NCBI RefSeq assembly: GCF_015209595.1
Contig: NZ_JADEYS010000015.1
Location: 62,001-126,000, forward strand
Source: Pontibacterium sinense
Lineage (GTDB): Bacteria; Pseudomonadota; Gammaproteobacteria; Pseudomonadales; Balneatricaceae
DNA length: 64,000 nt
Reading direction: 5' to 3'
Every line of letters starts with the position of its first letter. The stretch's first letter is position 1. Under the pieces are notes generated by a model. That model was not told where the DNA came from, ran no database searches, and saw nothing but the letters and a program-made list of their open reading frames with translations. Positions 16,325 to 25,166 of the stretch are shown here, one piece after another. A program made the position numbers and the translations under genes.

Positions 16325-17848
16325 ATGAATAAGAAAGCCTCAATGGACTTAGAACAGTGTCGGGAGGATGCCGACCGTTACCGCCTGCTGGCGGAACAAT
16401 CCACTGATATGATCTCGCGGCACACGCCTGCGCCAGATTGGACGTATATTGATGTCAGCCCGGCCGTTGAGAGTGTATTGGGCTATACGCCCGATGAGAT
16501 CATCGGCATGGCGGGTTATGACATGTTCCACCCCCAAGACGCCGATAACCTGCTGAAACGCGCGGAATCCGTGCGCTATCGAGAAGGCATGTACACCAAT
16601 GTCTATCGCTATCGCCACAAAGCCGGGTATTACATCTGGCTGGAAACCACCAGCCGCACCATCCGCGACGACAGCGGCCAGCCGGTAGAAATTATCTGTG
16701 TATCGCGTGATGTCACTGAGCGCGAGGAAGCCCAGCGCGCTATGCGCCGACTGGCCCGCGTCGTTGAGTCTTCATCCGATATGATCATGTTCTGCAACCA
16801 CGAAACCCGCAGACTGACCTACCTGAACGAATCGGCTTATCACACGCTGGGCACCGAAAAAGACACGCCGGTGATCTATTATCTCGACAAGTTGTTTACC
16901 GAAGAGGTCGTGGAATCACTGGTCAACGATGCGCTGGAACACGCCGCGATTCATGGCGTCTGGTATGGCAGCATTCCGATGAAGCTGCCAGAACAGCTAA
17001 ACCGGGTCGCTGAAATCCGTGAGATCATTGCGCACCGAAACCGCCGCGAAAACAACAAGGTAGAGTATTACTCGATCATTGGCCGGGATATTACGCTACG
17101 CCGCAAAGCGGAAGAGGAAGCCAAACGCCACCAACTGGAACTGGCTCATATGTCACGCCTGCTATCCGTGGGTGAGATGGCAACCGGGCTGGCGCATGAA
17201 ATCAATCAGCCACTGGCCGCTATCCTCAACTATTGCCGCGGTACCCAGCGCCGACTGGAAGACAATAACAATGATGCGGAAGCGATCACCACGGTAACCC
17301 GCTCCATGGAGCTGATCACCAAACAAGCGAAGCGCGCCGCTGAGATCATCAAACGGATGCGGGCATTTGTGCGTAAAACCGAATATCAGCGACTCGAATT
17401 TTCGATCAACGACGCCTGTAAAGAGGTCAGCCGCTTTCTGCATCAGGAAGCGATCGATCACAACATTACGTTCGACTTCCACCTTGATGAACAAGACCCG
17501 CCGTTACTGGCGGATAAAGTGCAGATCGAGCAGGTTTTGTTAAACCTGATGCGAAATGCGATTGAAGCGTACAGTGACTGTGAAAAGAGCTACAGACCCG
17601 TTATTATCAGCACCCGAAACGCCGGGGGCTATATTCACATCTCGGTAGAAGACGAAGCCAAAGGGATTTCAAGTGAAGGTTTGGCTAACCTGTTTGAACC
17701 GTTCTATACGTCGAAATCCACCGGACTGGGTATGGGACTCTCCATCTCCCGCACCATTATCGAAACCCATGGCGGACAGCTGTGGGCAGAGAGCGACGGC
17801 AAGACCGGGACCCATTTCCATCTGAAACTTCCGCTAAGGGATAAATAA
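16325..17848 (+). CDS. PAS-domain sensor histidine kinase
   Basis: A 507-residue kinase with no membrane segment: PAS domain 1 at about residues 18-140 (ending VSRDVTEREEAQ), PAS domain 2 at about 143-258, a HisKA domain with GLAHEINQPL (H291 as phospho-acceptor), and an HATPase with LMRNAIEAY, VEDEAKGIS and TGLGMGLSIS. It resembles the FixL/TodS-like soluble kinases. It overlaps the response regulator by one base (TAATG), so they form a pair. The nested-palindrome element ends just before the ATG and leaves no obvious ribosome binding site, so the 5' leader is unusual. Confidence 0.92.
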   Translation: MNKKASMDLEQCREDADRYRLLAEQSTDMISRHTPAPDWTYIDVSPAVESVLGYTPDEIIGMAGYDMFHPQDADNLLKRAESVRYREGMYTNVYRYRHKAGYYIWLETTSRTIRDDSGQPVEIICVSRDVTEREEAQRAMRRLARVVESSSDMIMFCNHETRRLTYLNESAYHTLGTEKDTPVIYYLDKLFTEEVVESLVNDALEHAAIHGVWYGSIPMKLPEQLNRVAEIREIIAHRNRRENNKVEYYSIIGRDITLRRKAEEEAKRHQLELAHMSRLLSVGEMATGLAHEINQPLAAILNYCRGTQRRLEDNNNDAEAITTVTRSMELITKQAKRAAEIIKRMRAFVRKTEYQRLEFSINDACKEVSRFLHQEAIDHNITFDFHLDEQDPPLLADKVQIEQVLLNLMRNAIEAYSDCEKSYRPVIISTRNAGGYIHISVEDEAKGISSEGLANLFEPFYTSKSTGLGMGLSISRTIIETHGGQLWAESDGKTGTHFHLKLPLRDK

Positions 17849-18465
17849 TGCAAGCAAACGTGACAGGCACCATCTATATCGTTGACGATGATGAAGATTT
17901 TCGTGACTCGATGCAGTGGCTCTTGGAGTCTGCCAGCCATGAAGTGATTACTTTCCCGTCTGCCCAAGCCTTTCTGGATAATTTCAACGGCGAGATCGGC
18001 TGCATGCTACTGGACGTACGTATGCCTGAAATCAACGGCCTGGCTCTGCAACAGATCATGCAGGATCGCGATATTCAGATGCCGATTATCGTACTCTCCG
18101 GCCACGGTGACATTCCGATGGCAGTTAGTGCCATGAAGCACGGCGCACTGGATTTTCTGGAAAAACCGTTCGACGACGAAGTGCTGCTGCGTCTGGTGGA
18201 TAAAGCACTGAAACGCGCGGATGAAATGCGTCATGAACAGGGTGAACTGAACGAGATTCAGATCTGCCATGAAAGCCTGAGCCGTCGCGAGAAAGAAGTG
18301 ATGAATCTGGTGGTGACCGGCAAAGCCAACCGTGAAATCGCCGAAGAGCTGGGCATCAGTCCGAAAACGGTGGAAGTACATCGCGCCCGCGTTATGAGCA
18401 AGATGCGTGCTAGCAGCTTACCTGTATTGGTACAACAGGCTGCCCGTCTGACCGAAACAGCCTGA
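17848..18465 (+). CDS. FixJ-type response regulator (REC + LuxR HTH)
   Basis: A 205-residue regulator. The receiver has the acidic pair DDDED near residue 12, phospho-acceptor D56 in MLLDVRMPE, and the conserved Lys in FLEKPFDD. A LuxR-type helix-turn-helix follows from about residue 145 (SRREKEVMNLVV, IAEELGISPKTVEVHRARVMSKM). It is the cognate partner of the overlapping kinase. Its position between two acyl-CoA gene groups suggests control of fatty acid or related carboxylate use, which is inference from context. Confidence 0.93.
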   Translation: MQANVTGTIYIVDDDEDFRDSMQWLLESASHEVITFPSAQAFLDNFNGEIGCMLLDVRMPEINGLALQQIMQDRDIQMPIIVLSGHGDIPMAVSAMKHGALDFLEKPFDDEVLLRLVDKALKRADEMRHEQGELNEIQICHESLSRREKEVMNLVVTGKANREIAEELGISPKTVEVHRARVMSKMRASSLPVLVQQAARLTETA

Positions 18466-18493
18466 TACCTGTTATCTGTGACGTCCCAGGCAA

Positions 18494-19291
18494 CTAATCC
18501 AATTGTTGCTGAATAAATGGCGCCATAGCCGCCAAAGCAGACGATTCTGCCTCCAAGTGAGGCACATGACCGCAGCCTTCGAGATAGAGGGCTGTGGCGT
18601 TCTCCCCGATCCCCGCACAAATGTCGGTAACCTGCTCCGGCACGCCGTATTGGTCATCTTTTCCCTGAATAATCAGGGCCGGACACTGAATATCGGGCAA
18701 CCAACGACTGAAGTTCATGTTCTGATGACAACTTTCACGTAACCAGGTTTCAGACCAGGCTCGGAACAACAGATCCGTACGATCCCCGTGATACCGTGCC
18801 AGTCTCTCAGGCAAGTCAGATGTTTGATAACGCTCTGCTGCCTCACGAATACCTGCCAGAGTCAGATGATCCGCATACAGATGGGCTGCTTCGGTGACAA
18901 TTGCCTTAACGCGATCACCCAGAACTGCTGCAGCAATCAGTGTTATGGTGCCGCCATCGCTATGGCCCACCAAAATAACATCTTCGATACCTGCAGCATC
19001 GAGCACTTCACCCACCCGCCGCTCGCCTTCTGGCACCAGATAATCATCGGCGCGCGGCAAGGTAATCGGAGAGGATTCACCGTAACCAAGACGCTCGTAA
19101 ACCAATGCGTTACACCCGGTCATTTCAGCGAGCTTTTCGGGAAACTGCTTCCACATGCGGATATGACCCAAGGCTTCATGCAGAAACACCAGCGTGGGTT
19201 TGCCTTCACCGGCTGAATGGGTTCCATGCATCGCATGAATCTGCTGTCCATCGGGCAGCGTGAGCATTTTGTCGATCCATTGCAACGCCAT
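18494..19291 (-). CDS. Alpha/beta hydrolase
   Basis: A 265-residue alpha/beta-fold hydrolase with the oxyanion strand LVFLHEALG, the nucleophile elbow VGHSDGG (Ser), an Asp in IIQGKDDQYG and a His in EGCGHVPH. It is probably an esterase or thioesterase; the substrate is unknown. Its start overlaps by one base the stop of the upstream PaaI-type thioesterase, so it is the last gene of a six-gene operon. It converges with the response regulator across 28 bases with no terminator hairpin. Confidence 0.88.
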   Translation of the reverse strand: MALQWIDKMLTLPDGQQIHAMHGTHSAGEGKPTLVFLHEALGHIRMWKQFPEKLAEMTGCNALVYERLGYGESSPITLPRADDYLVPEGERRVGEVLDAAGIEDVILVGHSDGGTITLIAAAVLGDRVKAIVTEAAHLYADHLTLAGIREAAERYQTSDLPERLARYHGDRTDLLFRAWSETWLRESCHQNMNFSRWLPDIQCPALIIQGKDDQYGVPEQVTDICAGIGENATALYLEGCGHVPHLEAESSALAAMAPFIQQQLD

Positions 19292-19713
19292 TAACGCTTC
19301 TCCGGCACCGGAATTGAGTAGGTCATCGTGGCGTGAGCAACGGGTTCGTCATCGCCATCAGACAAGATATAGACTTCGCCAACCCCCAAACGCTTACCTA
19401 CTTTCAGCATTTGAGCTTTTGCCAGAATATCGGCATCGGCTGAAGGTTTGCGCAGGAAATTGATATTGAGATTGGTAGTCACCGCCAAGGATACCGGACC
19501 AATGCGGCTCAGCAATGCGGCATACACAGCCACATCCGCCAACCCCATCATCGCAGGCCCTGACACTGTGCCGCCCGGACGCAAGTGCTGATCATCTACC
19601 GGCAATCGCATCGTTGATGTGCCATTACCGAGCTCTAACAATTCACCATACTGATCACCCTGAGGGAAGTGCTCCTTCAGGAAAATCTGCATCTGTTCGA
19701 AGTTCATTTCCAC
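19291..19713 (-). CDS. PaaI family thioesterase (first copy)
   Basis: A 140-residue hotdog protein with LRPGGTVSGPAMMGLADVAVYAAL, the region in which PaaI/YdiI enzymes carry their catalytic residue, and VTTNLNINFLRKP, the conserved second half. It should hydrolyse acyl-CoA thioesters. It follows the second thioesterase with a four-base gap and overlaps the hydrolase gene, which indicates translational coupling. ATG codons at residues 1 and 3 are both possible starts. Confidence 0.87.
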   Translation of the reverse strand: MEMNFEQMQIFLKEHFPQGDQYGELLELGNGTSTMRLPVDDQHLRPGGTVSGPAMMGLADVAVYAALLSRIGPVSLAVTTNLNINFLRKPSADADILAKAQMLKVGKRLGVGEVYILSDGDDEPVAHATMTYSIPVPEKR

Positions 19714-19717
19714 AGGA

Positions 19718-20146
19718 TCACCCCACCGTAACTATGGCCAGCGTCACCGTCGCTTTTGCAACAAGCTTCCGCTCCTCTCCCACGGCGTAGACTTCACCTT
19801 CAGCCACCGTCAGGGTTTTGCCTTGCTTCAGTACTTTCGCTTCGCACTCAAGTGTGTGTCCCTGCGCAGGACGCAGCAGGTTCACTGTAAAATCGGCGGT
19901 TAAGACGCGCTGCCCTTCCGCAATTAACGTCGCCGCAGCCGTACCACAACTGTGATCTGCTAACGTCGCCTGTACACCGGCATGGACAAAGCCATCCTGT
20001 TGCTTATGGTTTTCGTTCAGGACAATCCGGGTTCGGCAAACGCCGGGGCTGAACTCAAGGAGTTCAGCCCCTAATTGGCGAATAAACGGTGCCTGATCGA
20101 AAACCCGGCGAGTTTCTATCTCGTAGTCCGGGTTATTCGTTTTCAT
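19718..20146 (-). CDS. PaaI family thioesterase (second copy)
   Basis: A 142-residue hotdog thioesterase with QQDGFVHAGVQATLADHSCGTAAAT (part shown) and LTADFTVNLLRPAQG. It differs clearly in sequence from its neighbour at 19291-19713, so the pair is not a recent duplication. It probably clears or releases acyl groups from CoA in the pathway encoded by this operon. It starts 13 bases after the synthetase stop codon. Confidence 0.88.
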   Translation of the reverse strand: MKTNNPDYEIETRRVFDQAPFIRQLGAELLEFSPGVCRTRIVLNENHKQQDGFVHAGVQATLADHSCGTAAATLIAEGQRVLTADFTVNLLRPAQGHTLECEAKVLKQGKTLTVAEGEVYAVGEERKLVAKATVTLAIVTVG

Positions 20147-20159
20147 TCAAGCTACTCCG

Positions 20160-21815
20160 TTAGGAAGACGCATCACTTTCATCACGCGCCTGATTACGCA
20201 GAATGAAACGCTGGATTTTGCCACTCGGTGTCTTCGGCAATTCCGGCATAAATTCAATCTCACGTGGGAAGGCGTGCGTAGACAAACGATTACGCACGTG
20301 TTGCTTCAGCGCTTCTGCCAGCTCTTCAGTTGGATCAAACTCTGGCTTGATCACAACATACGCCTTGATGATAGAACCTCGTTTTGGATCAGGTTTACCG
20401 ATCACACCGGATTCTGCCACCGCATCATGCTCCAGCAAGGTACTCTCTACATCTGCAGGTCCAACACGGTAACCTGCTGTCGTGATGATATCGTCATCAC
20501 GGCCGGTGAAGGAGTAGCTGCCATCACCATGGCTCATTACCACATCGCCCGTCAGGTAGTACTTGCCGTGGAACGGATTTTTTTCCTGCCACGTGTAGCC
20601 CTGGAAGAAGAACAGCGGAGAGTTATCCACATCCACGGCCAGCTGACCGGTTTCACCTTCTGGAATCTCGTTGTAGTCAGCATCCAGCGCAACAACACGA
20701 TGACCCGGCATAGAGAAGCCCATAGAGCCCACACGCACCACATCCTGTTCCAGGTCATGATGGTTACATGCCGTCATACCGGTTTCAGTCTGACCGTAGT
20801 GGTCCATGACCGGGCAACCCAAACGCTTATCCACCCAACCGATAACTTCAGGGTTCAGTGGCTCACCCGCACTGCTGGCAACACGCAGATCAAATTTATC
20901 GTCCGGACCCAGAATATTGTCGTTTGCCATCAGCAAACGGTAAGCCGTTGGCGCCGCTGCCAGGTTGGTGATTTTGTACTTACGCAGCATGTCGTAGGTG
21001 GTTTCTGGTGTGAAACCGGACTCGCAGAAATGCGTGGTGTTACCCAGCAACAACGGACCGACTACCGCGTAATACAGACCATAAGCCCAACCCGGATCAG
21101 CCACGTTCCAGTACGTGTCTTCTGGACGCAGGCCAACAGCAAAACGCATGTAGATGTAGAAAGAAAGAATCGCACGCGCCGGTACGGCAACACCTTTGGA
21201 CTTACCTACGGTGCCAGATGTAAACATCTGCAGGAAAGGATCGTCAGCACCAATACGTACCGGCGTAAACTCCGCAGACAAACCACCCACCTCAGCCATG
21301 AAGTCACGCTCATCAGCATACTTCGCATCCGCCTGAGCTTTGTTCACCAGCAATGTTGGAGGGCAACCACGCACATCATCCAGCTTGGAACGGTTAGCCG
21401 GATCAGTCACGATAAGCTTGGTATCGGCCTGCAGTACACGGTATTCAATTGCGCCCGGACCAAAAGCGGTAAACAGCGGCTGATAGACAGCACCTGCACG
21501 CAATGCGCCCATTACGACAATCAACAGCTCCGGAGTACGCGGCAGCAACGCAGCAACACGGTCACCTTTACCAATTCCCTGAGAGGCGAGGAAGTTTGCG
21601 AACTGAGCAGATTTTTCTTTCAGTTCTACAAACGTCAACTCAGAAGCAGGGCGTTCCGCACCCTCATATTTCAATGCAACGCGGTCGCCTTCAGCCCATT
21701 TGTCACAGATCTCTTCGCAAACATTGAAACCTTCTTCCAGGCTACCAATCATCTGCTCTTCGATCATGGCCGGAGTAAACTGATCGTAATATGTCTGATA
21801 GTTTTCCGTAGTCAT
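20160..21815 (-). CDS. AMP-forming acyl-CoA synthetase (medium-chain/AcsM-like)
   Basis: A 551-residue ligase with the P-loop QMFTSGTVGKSKGV, WNVADPGWAYGLYY, DHYGQTETGM, the hinge YYLTGDVVMSHGDGSYSFTGRDDD (partly shown) and catalytic Lys in PKTPSGKIQRF. The WxxADPGWAYGL segment is typical of the acetate/medium-chain acyl-CoA synthetase branch and of benzoate-type ligases. It should activate the carboxylic acid that enters the operon's pathway. It sits 73 bases after the racemase-like gene in the same operon. Confidence 0.92.
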   Translation of the reverse strand: MTTENYQTYYDQFTPAMIEEQMIGSLEEGFNVCEEICDKWAEGDRVALKYEGAERPASELTFVELKEKSAQFANFLASQGIGKGDRVAALLPRTPELLIVVMGALRAGAVYQPLFTAFGPGAIEYRVLQADTKLIVTDPANRSKLDDVRGCPPTLLVNKAQADAKYADERDFMAEVGGLSAEFTPVRIGADDPFLQMFTSGTVGKSKGVAVPARAILSFYIYMRFAVGLRPEDTYWNVADPGWAYGLYYAVVGPLLLGNTTHFCESGFTPETTYDMLRKYKITNLAAAPTAYRLLMANDNILGPDDKFDLRVASSAGEPLNPEVIGWVDKRLGCPVMDHYGQTETGMTACNHHDLEQDVVRVGSMGFSMPGHRVVALDADYNEIPEGETGQLAVDVDNSPLFFFQGYTWQEKNPFHGKYYLTGDVVMSHGDGSYSFTGRDDDIITTAGYRVGPADVESTLLEHDAVAESGVIGKPDPKRGSIIKAYVVIKPEFDPTEELAEALKQHVRNRLSTHAFPREIEFMPELPKTPSGKIQRFILRNQARDESDASS

Positions 21816-21888
21816 TTTCTTACTCTCGTATTTATCGTTGTTATTCTTTCACCGGTTCACGGCAGACAAGACTGATCCATCGTGCGAT

Positions 21889-23034
21889 TCAGCCAAACAC
21901 CCCTGCCGCCCGGAGATTATTTATTTCATCGTTGTTCAGGCCGGCATCAGCCATCACTAAATCCGTATCTGCACCTCTGACGGGAGCTTCTGCGGGTAAT
22001 TCATTTGCTTCGTTATCAAAGCGAATCGCGGGCGCGATCTGCACTTCACCGTCAGCAGTGGTCTGGATCAGATCCCGCGATACAAAGGCGGGATGCTGCG
22101 CAGCTTCAGTCATCGTCAACACCGGTTCAACACAGGCATCGACATCGCTAAAGCGCTGCTGCCAAACGGCAAGATCTTCTGTTGCGAAGATCTCTTTCAG
22201 CTGCACCTTCAAATCGGCATCACTCAAACTCGCCAGCTCAGTTGCCTTTAGCGTTTCCAGCAAGCGCTGCTTAAATTGCGGTTCAAGACTGCCCACGGAG
22301 ATGTAGCGCTGGTCGCGCGTACGGTAGTAGTCATAGAAACCAGAACCATTAAGGAAGTGACTTTCGTACGAATCTTCAGTCGCACCGTTCAACGCACCCG
22401 GCGCCAACAACGCCTGCAAAGCAACACTGTTATCGGCCATGGAGATGTCGATCTGCGCACCTTTACCCAGACGATCTCGCTGAATCACCGCGGAAAGGAT
22501 TGCGACCACCGCCGGATGCGAACCTGCAGCCTGATCGGCGACCTGCACACCTAACGGGCAAGGCCCTGCGTCAGCACGCCCCATATGACTGGCAACACCA
22601 GCCAACGACAGGAAGTTGATATCATGCCCCGCTTTGTCAGCGTATGCGCCGGTCTGACCATACCCAGAGATAGAGCAATAGATCAGATCGGGCTTCACTT
22701 CCGCTAAGGCTGTGTAATCCAAACCCAGGCGCTGCATAACCCCTGGACGAAACTGCTCTACAACAATGTCGTATTCGTCGATCAGCTGATGAATGACGGC
22801 TGCAGCATCAGCGTGCTTAAGGTCTAACGTGATAGAACGCTTACCGCGATTCAGGTAGCGAAACGCCGCAGACTGCCCTGCAATCTGCGGTCTCATATTG
22901 CGCACCAGATCATCTCGCGTCGGAGACTCGACCCGCACCACATCTGCGCCCAAGTCAGCCAGCAACATAGTGGCGTAAGGCCCCGGTAACAGCGTTGAAA
23001 AGTCGAGTACTTTAAGTCCTGCGAGTGGTTTCAT
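21889..23034 (-). CDS. CaiB/BaiF family protein, alpha-methylacyl-CoA racemase-like
   Basis: A 381-residue class III CoA-transferase-fold protein with VLDFSTLLPGPYATMLLADLGADV at the start (partly shown), NRGKRSITLDLK and GHDINFLSLAG, which contains the active-site His of AMACR-type racemases. VADQAAG carries the Asp and VGSLEPQF the Glu. The three acidic/basic positions favour racemase over CoA-transferase. AMACR enzymes interconvert 2R- and 2S-methylacyl-CoA so that dehydrogenases can act. The ATG at 23034 is preferred over the GTG at 23037. It lies 24 bases after the dehydrogenase gene. Confidence 0.8.
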   Translation of the reverse strand: MKPLAGLKVLDFSTLLPGPYATMLLADLGADVVRVESPTRDDLVRNMRPQIAGQSAAFRYLNRGKRSITLDLKHADAAAVIHQLIDEYDIVVEQFRPGVMQRLGLDYTALAEVKPDLIYCSISGYGQTGAYADKAGHDINFLSLAGVASHMGRADAGPCPLGVQVADQAAGSHPAVVAILSAVIQRDRLGKGAQIDISMADNSVALQALLAPGALNGATEDSYESHFLNGSGFYDYYRTRDQRYISVGSLEPQFKQRLLETLKATELASLSDADLKVQLKEIFATEDLAVWQQRFSDVDACVEPVLTMTEAAQHPAFVSRDLIQTTADGEVQIAPAIRFDNEANELPAEAPVRGADTDLVMADAGLNNDEINNLRAAGVFG

Positions 23035-23058
23035 CACAACTGCCTTTTATTGGATCGC

Positions 23059-24216
23059 TTAGCTATGCTCACGCATAATTTCTCGTGCGATGATCACACG
23101 CTGAATCTCACTGGTACCTTCATAAATCGAGGTGATACGCACGTCACGTGCATAACGCTCCAGTGGGTATTCCTGCATGTAGCCGTAACCACCCAGCATC
23201 TGAAGTGCGCTGTAACACGCCTGATTCGCCTTTTCACTAGCAAATACTTTCGCCATAGACGCTTCTTTTGCAAAAGGAAGGCCGCGCTCTTTACGATCGG
23301 CAGCGCTCATCAGCAGTAAACGTGCTGCTTCCAGCTCGGTGCAACGATCAGCAATCATCCACTGCAAGCCCTGGAAGTCAGAGATAGGACGGCCAAACTG
23401 TTTCCGTTCCTGCGTGTATTGAATGGCATAATCCATCGCGGCCAGACCCACACCCAGCGCCAGCGAACCAATACCAATACGGCCACCGGCCAATTCAGCG
23501 ACAGCCAAACGGAAACCGTCATTCAATTTGCCCAGAATGGCAGACTCAGGCACTTCTACATTTTCGAAATGCACTTCGTTGGTCGCAGAACCGTGCTGTC
23601 CCATTTTCTTCTCAGCAGGACCTACTGTGATACCCGGCGCATCAGCTTCCACCAGAAAACAGGTAATACCTTTACCTTTTTTCGCTTCCGGATCAGTCAC
23701 CGCCCACACCACAAAGACACCTGCAAATTCAGCACTGGTGATCCACTGTTTGGTACCGCTAATGGCAAAACCGTTTTCAGTTTTCACCGCCTGCGTACGC
23801 ATCGAGGCCGGATCAGATCCTGCACCCGATTCGGTCAGGCAGAAGCTACCTGCACGGTATTCACCGCTACAGATCAGGGGCAAGTATTTGTTCTTTTGCT
23901 CTTCAGTACCCATCGCCTGAATCACTTCAGCAACCATGTTGGTAACTGACATGGTGACAGCGGTTGAAGCACACGCGCGGGCAATTTCGGTCATCGCCAA
24001 ACTGAAGGCCACAACCCCAGCCTCAGTACCGCCATGATCTGCATTGATATTGAGACCCATGAAGCCCAATTCAGCGAGTTTCTTGCAGTTTTCCAGCAGG
24101 ATGGATTTATCTTTTGTCTGATCCAGTTTTTCCGCCACCGGCGCGAGTTCGGTTTCCGCAAAACGCTTGGCAGTATCCTGAATGAGTTGTTGTTCTTCTG
24201 TCAGCGAGAGGTCCAT
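23059..24216 (-). CDS. Acyl-CoA dehydrogenase (short/branched-chain type)
   Basis: A 385-residue enzyme of standard family length with FCLTESGAGSDPASM, KQWITSAEFAGVFVV, KMGQHGSATNEVHF, RKQFGRPISDFQGLQW, the MLGGYGYMQEYPLER segment and RITSIYEGTSEIQR, which holds the catalytic Glu. It forms a trans-2-enoyl-CoA with FAD. The ATG at 24216 is preceded by GGAG at good spacing; a second ATG at 24228 is less likely. It is first in the six-gene minus-strand operon, and its promoter region carries palindromic operator candidates. Confidence 0.93.
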   Translation of the reverse strand: MDLSLTEEQQLIQDTAKRFAETELAPVAEKLDQTKDKSILLENCKKLAELGFMGLNINADHGGTEAGVVAFSLAMTEIARACASTAVTMSVTNMVAEVIQAMGTEEQKNKYLPLICSGEYRAGSFCLTESGAGSDPASMRTQAVKTENGFAISGTKQWITSAEFAGVFVVWAVTDPEAKKGKGITCFLVEADAPGITVGPAEKKMGQHGSATNEVHFENVEVPESAILGKLNDGFRLAVAELAGGRIGIGSLALGVGLAAMDYAIQYTQERKQFGRPISDFQGLQWMIADRCTELEAARLLLMSAADRKERGLPFAKEASMAKVFASEKANQACYSALQMLGGYGYMQEYPLERYARDVRITSIYEGTSEIQRVIIAREIMREHS

Positions 24217-24263
24217 CAGGGGCTCCATATAAGGGTTTACCCCAATCTATACCCCAAATTTAC

Positions 24264-24275
24264 GTTTACGTAAAC
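24264..24275. promoter_or_regulatory. Palindromic operator candidate upstream of the acyl-CoA operon
   Basis: GTTTACGTAAAC is a perfect 12-bp palindrome 48 bases upstream of the operon's first start codon. A near copy, TTTACGTACAC, lies at 24427-24437. Such ACGT-centred sites resemble, from memory, operators of MerR-type regulators of branched-chain and fatty acid catabolism. No such regulator gene is in the window. Confidence 0.4.
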
Positions 24276-24633
24276 AGTAAATAACCTTTACCATTCTGTG
24301 ATGCACACTTAAAAAACCAACCCAAATCGAGCTGAACCCAGCGTCATATAAGACTTTAAAACCGATTAGCGTTTACTTTTTGATCCAACAAATAATACAA
24401 AAGCGTAATAAGCAAAACCCCTTACCTTTACGTACACGTTAGAAACCAGGCGTGCTCACTTGACGGCAGCCACATCTCGCACTATCGCAAAAACACCCCG
24501 TATTGAAATATCTTCATATAACGCATATTCAGCCTGAGAAATGATGCGGATCAACATCTACCCCCTTGCTAACCCGCGGCTCCGCTATACAATGTCGCCC
24601 CCAAAACAACAATAAGAAGCACGACTTGTTACT

Positions 24634-25098
24634 ATGGGAAAAATACTTGTAAGCGCATGCCTGATGGGTGACCGTGTACGTTATGACGGTCGCGACAATC
24701 TGCTCGACCACCCGGTGATCAAACGCTGGCGTGACGAAGGGCGGCTGGTGAAAATCTGTCCAGAATCTGTCGGCGGCTTACCCACTCCACGAGCACCTTC
24801 CGAAACACAATCCAAATTCCCGATTATGATCACCGATCGTACCGGTGAAGACGTGACCCCTGCGTTTTTGATGGGCGCAGAGAAAACACTGGAGCTGGCA
24901 AAGAAAGAACATGTCTGCTGTGCCTTGATGAAAGCCAAAAGCCCGTCTTGTGGTAACACACAAATTTATGATGGCAGCTTTTCAGGCCAATTGATCGAAG
25001 GGAGCGGCGTAGCAGCATCAGAACTTTTACGCAGCGGCATTCCGGTGTTTAATGAGCACCAACTGGAAGAGTTGTTCCAGTTCGTTGATCAACGCTAG
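24634..25098 (+). CDS. DUF523 family protein (TudS-like)
   Basis: A 154-residue protein covering the whole DUF523 domain: VSACLMGDRVRYDG (C9), KICPESVGGLPTPR (C42), and CCALMKAKSPSCG (C95, C96, C106). DUF523 includes TudS, a thiouracil desulfidase that binds a 4Fe-4S cluster through three conserved cysteines; C9, C42 and C106 are the likely ligands here. A role in desulfurising thio-nucleobases is therefore plausible but not proved for this copy. The 417-base gap upstream (24217-24633) holds the palindromes of the divergent operon and its own promoter. Confidence 0.85.
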   Translation: MGKILVSACLMGDRVRYDGRDNLLDHPVIKRWRDEGRLVKICPESVGGLPTPRAPSETQSKFPIMITDRTGEDVTPAFLMGAEKTLELAKKEHVCCALMKAKSPSCGNTQIYDGSFSGQLIEGSGVAASELLRSGIPVFNEHQLEELFQFVDQR

Positions 25099-25127
25099 GG
25101 AAGCTTCGGACACTTTTCACGCCCGCA

Positions 25128-25160
25128 GACTCTCTGGCTAATCCTTGCTGCCGGAGAGTC
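25128..25160 (+). promoter_or_regulatory. Hairpin covering the MscS ribosome binding site
   Basis: GACTCTCTGG (25128-25137) pairs with CCGGAGAGTC (25151-25160) at nine of ten positions across a 13-base loop. The 3' arm contains GGAGAG (25153-25158), the only good ribosome binding site for the ATG at 25167. The structure would therefore hide the site when folded. No T-tract follows, so it is not a typical terminator. Confidence 0.55.
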
Positions 25161-25166
25161 CAAGCG

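Noticed and set aside
20274-21875. Plus-strand frame of 533 codons antisense to the acyl-CoA synthetase
   Set aside because: Its composition (His, Arg, Thr, Gln rich) is what mirrored codon bias of a strong gene gives. The minus-strand gene has every family motif.
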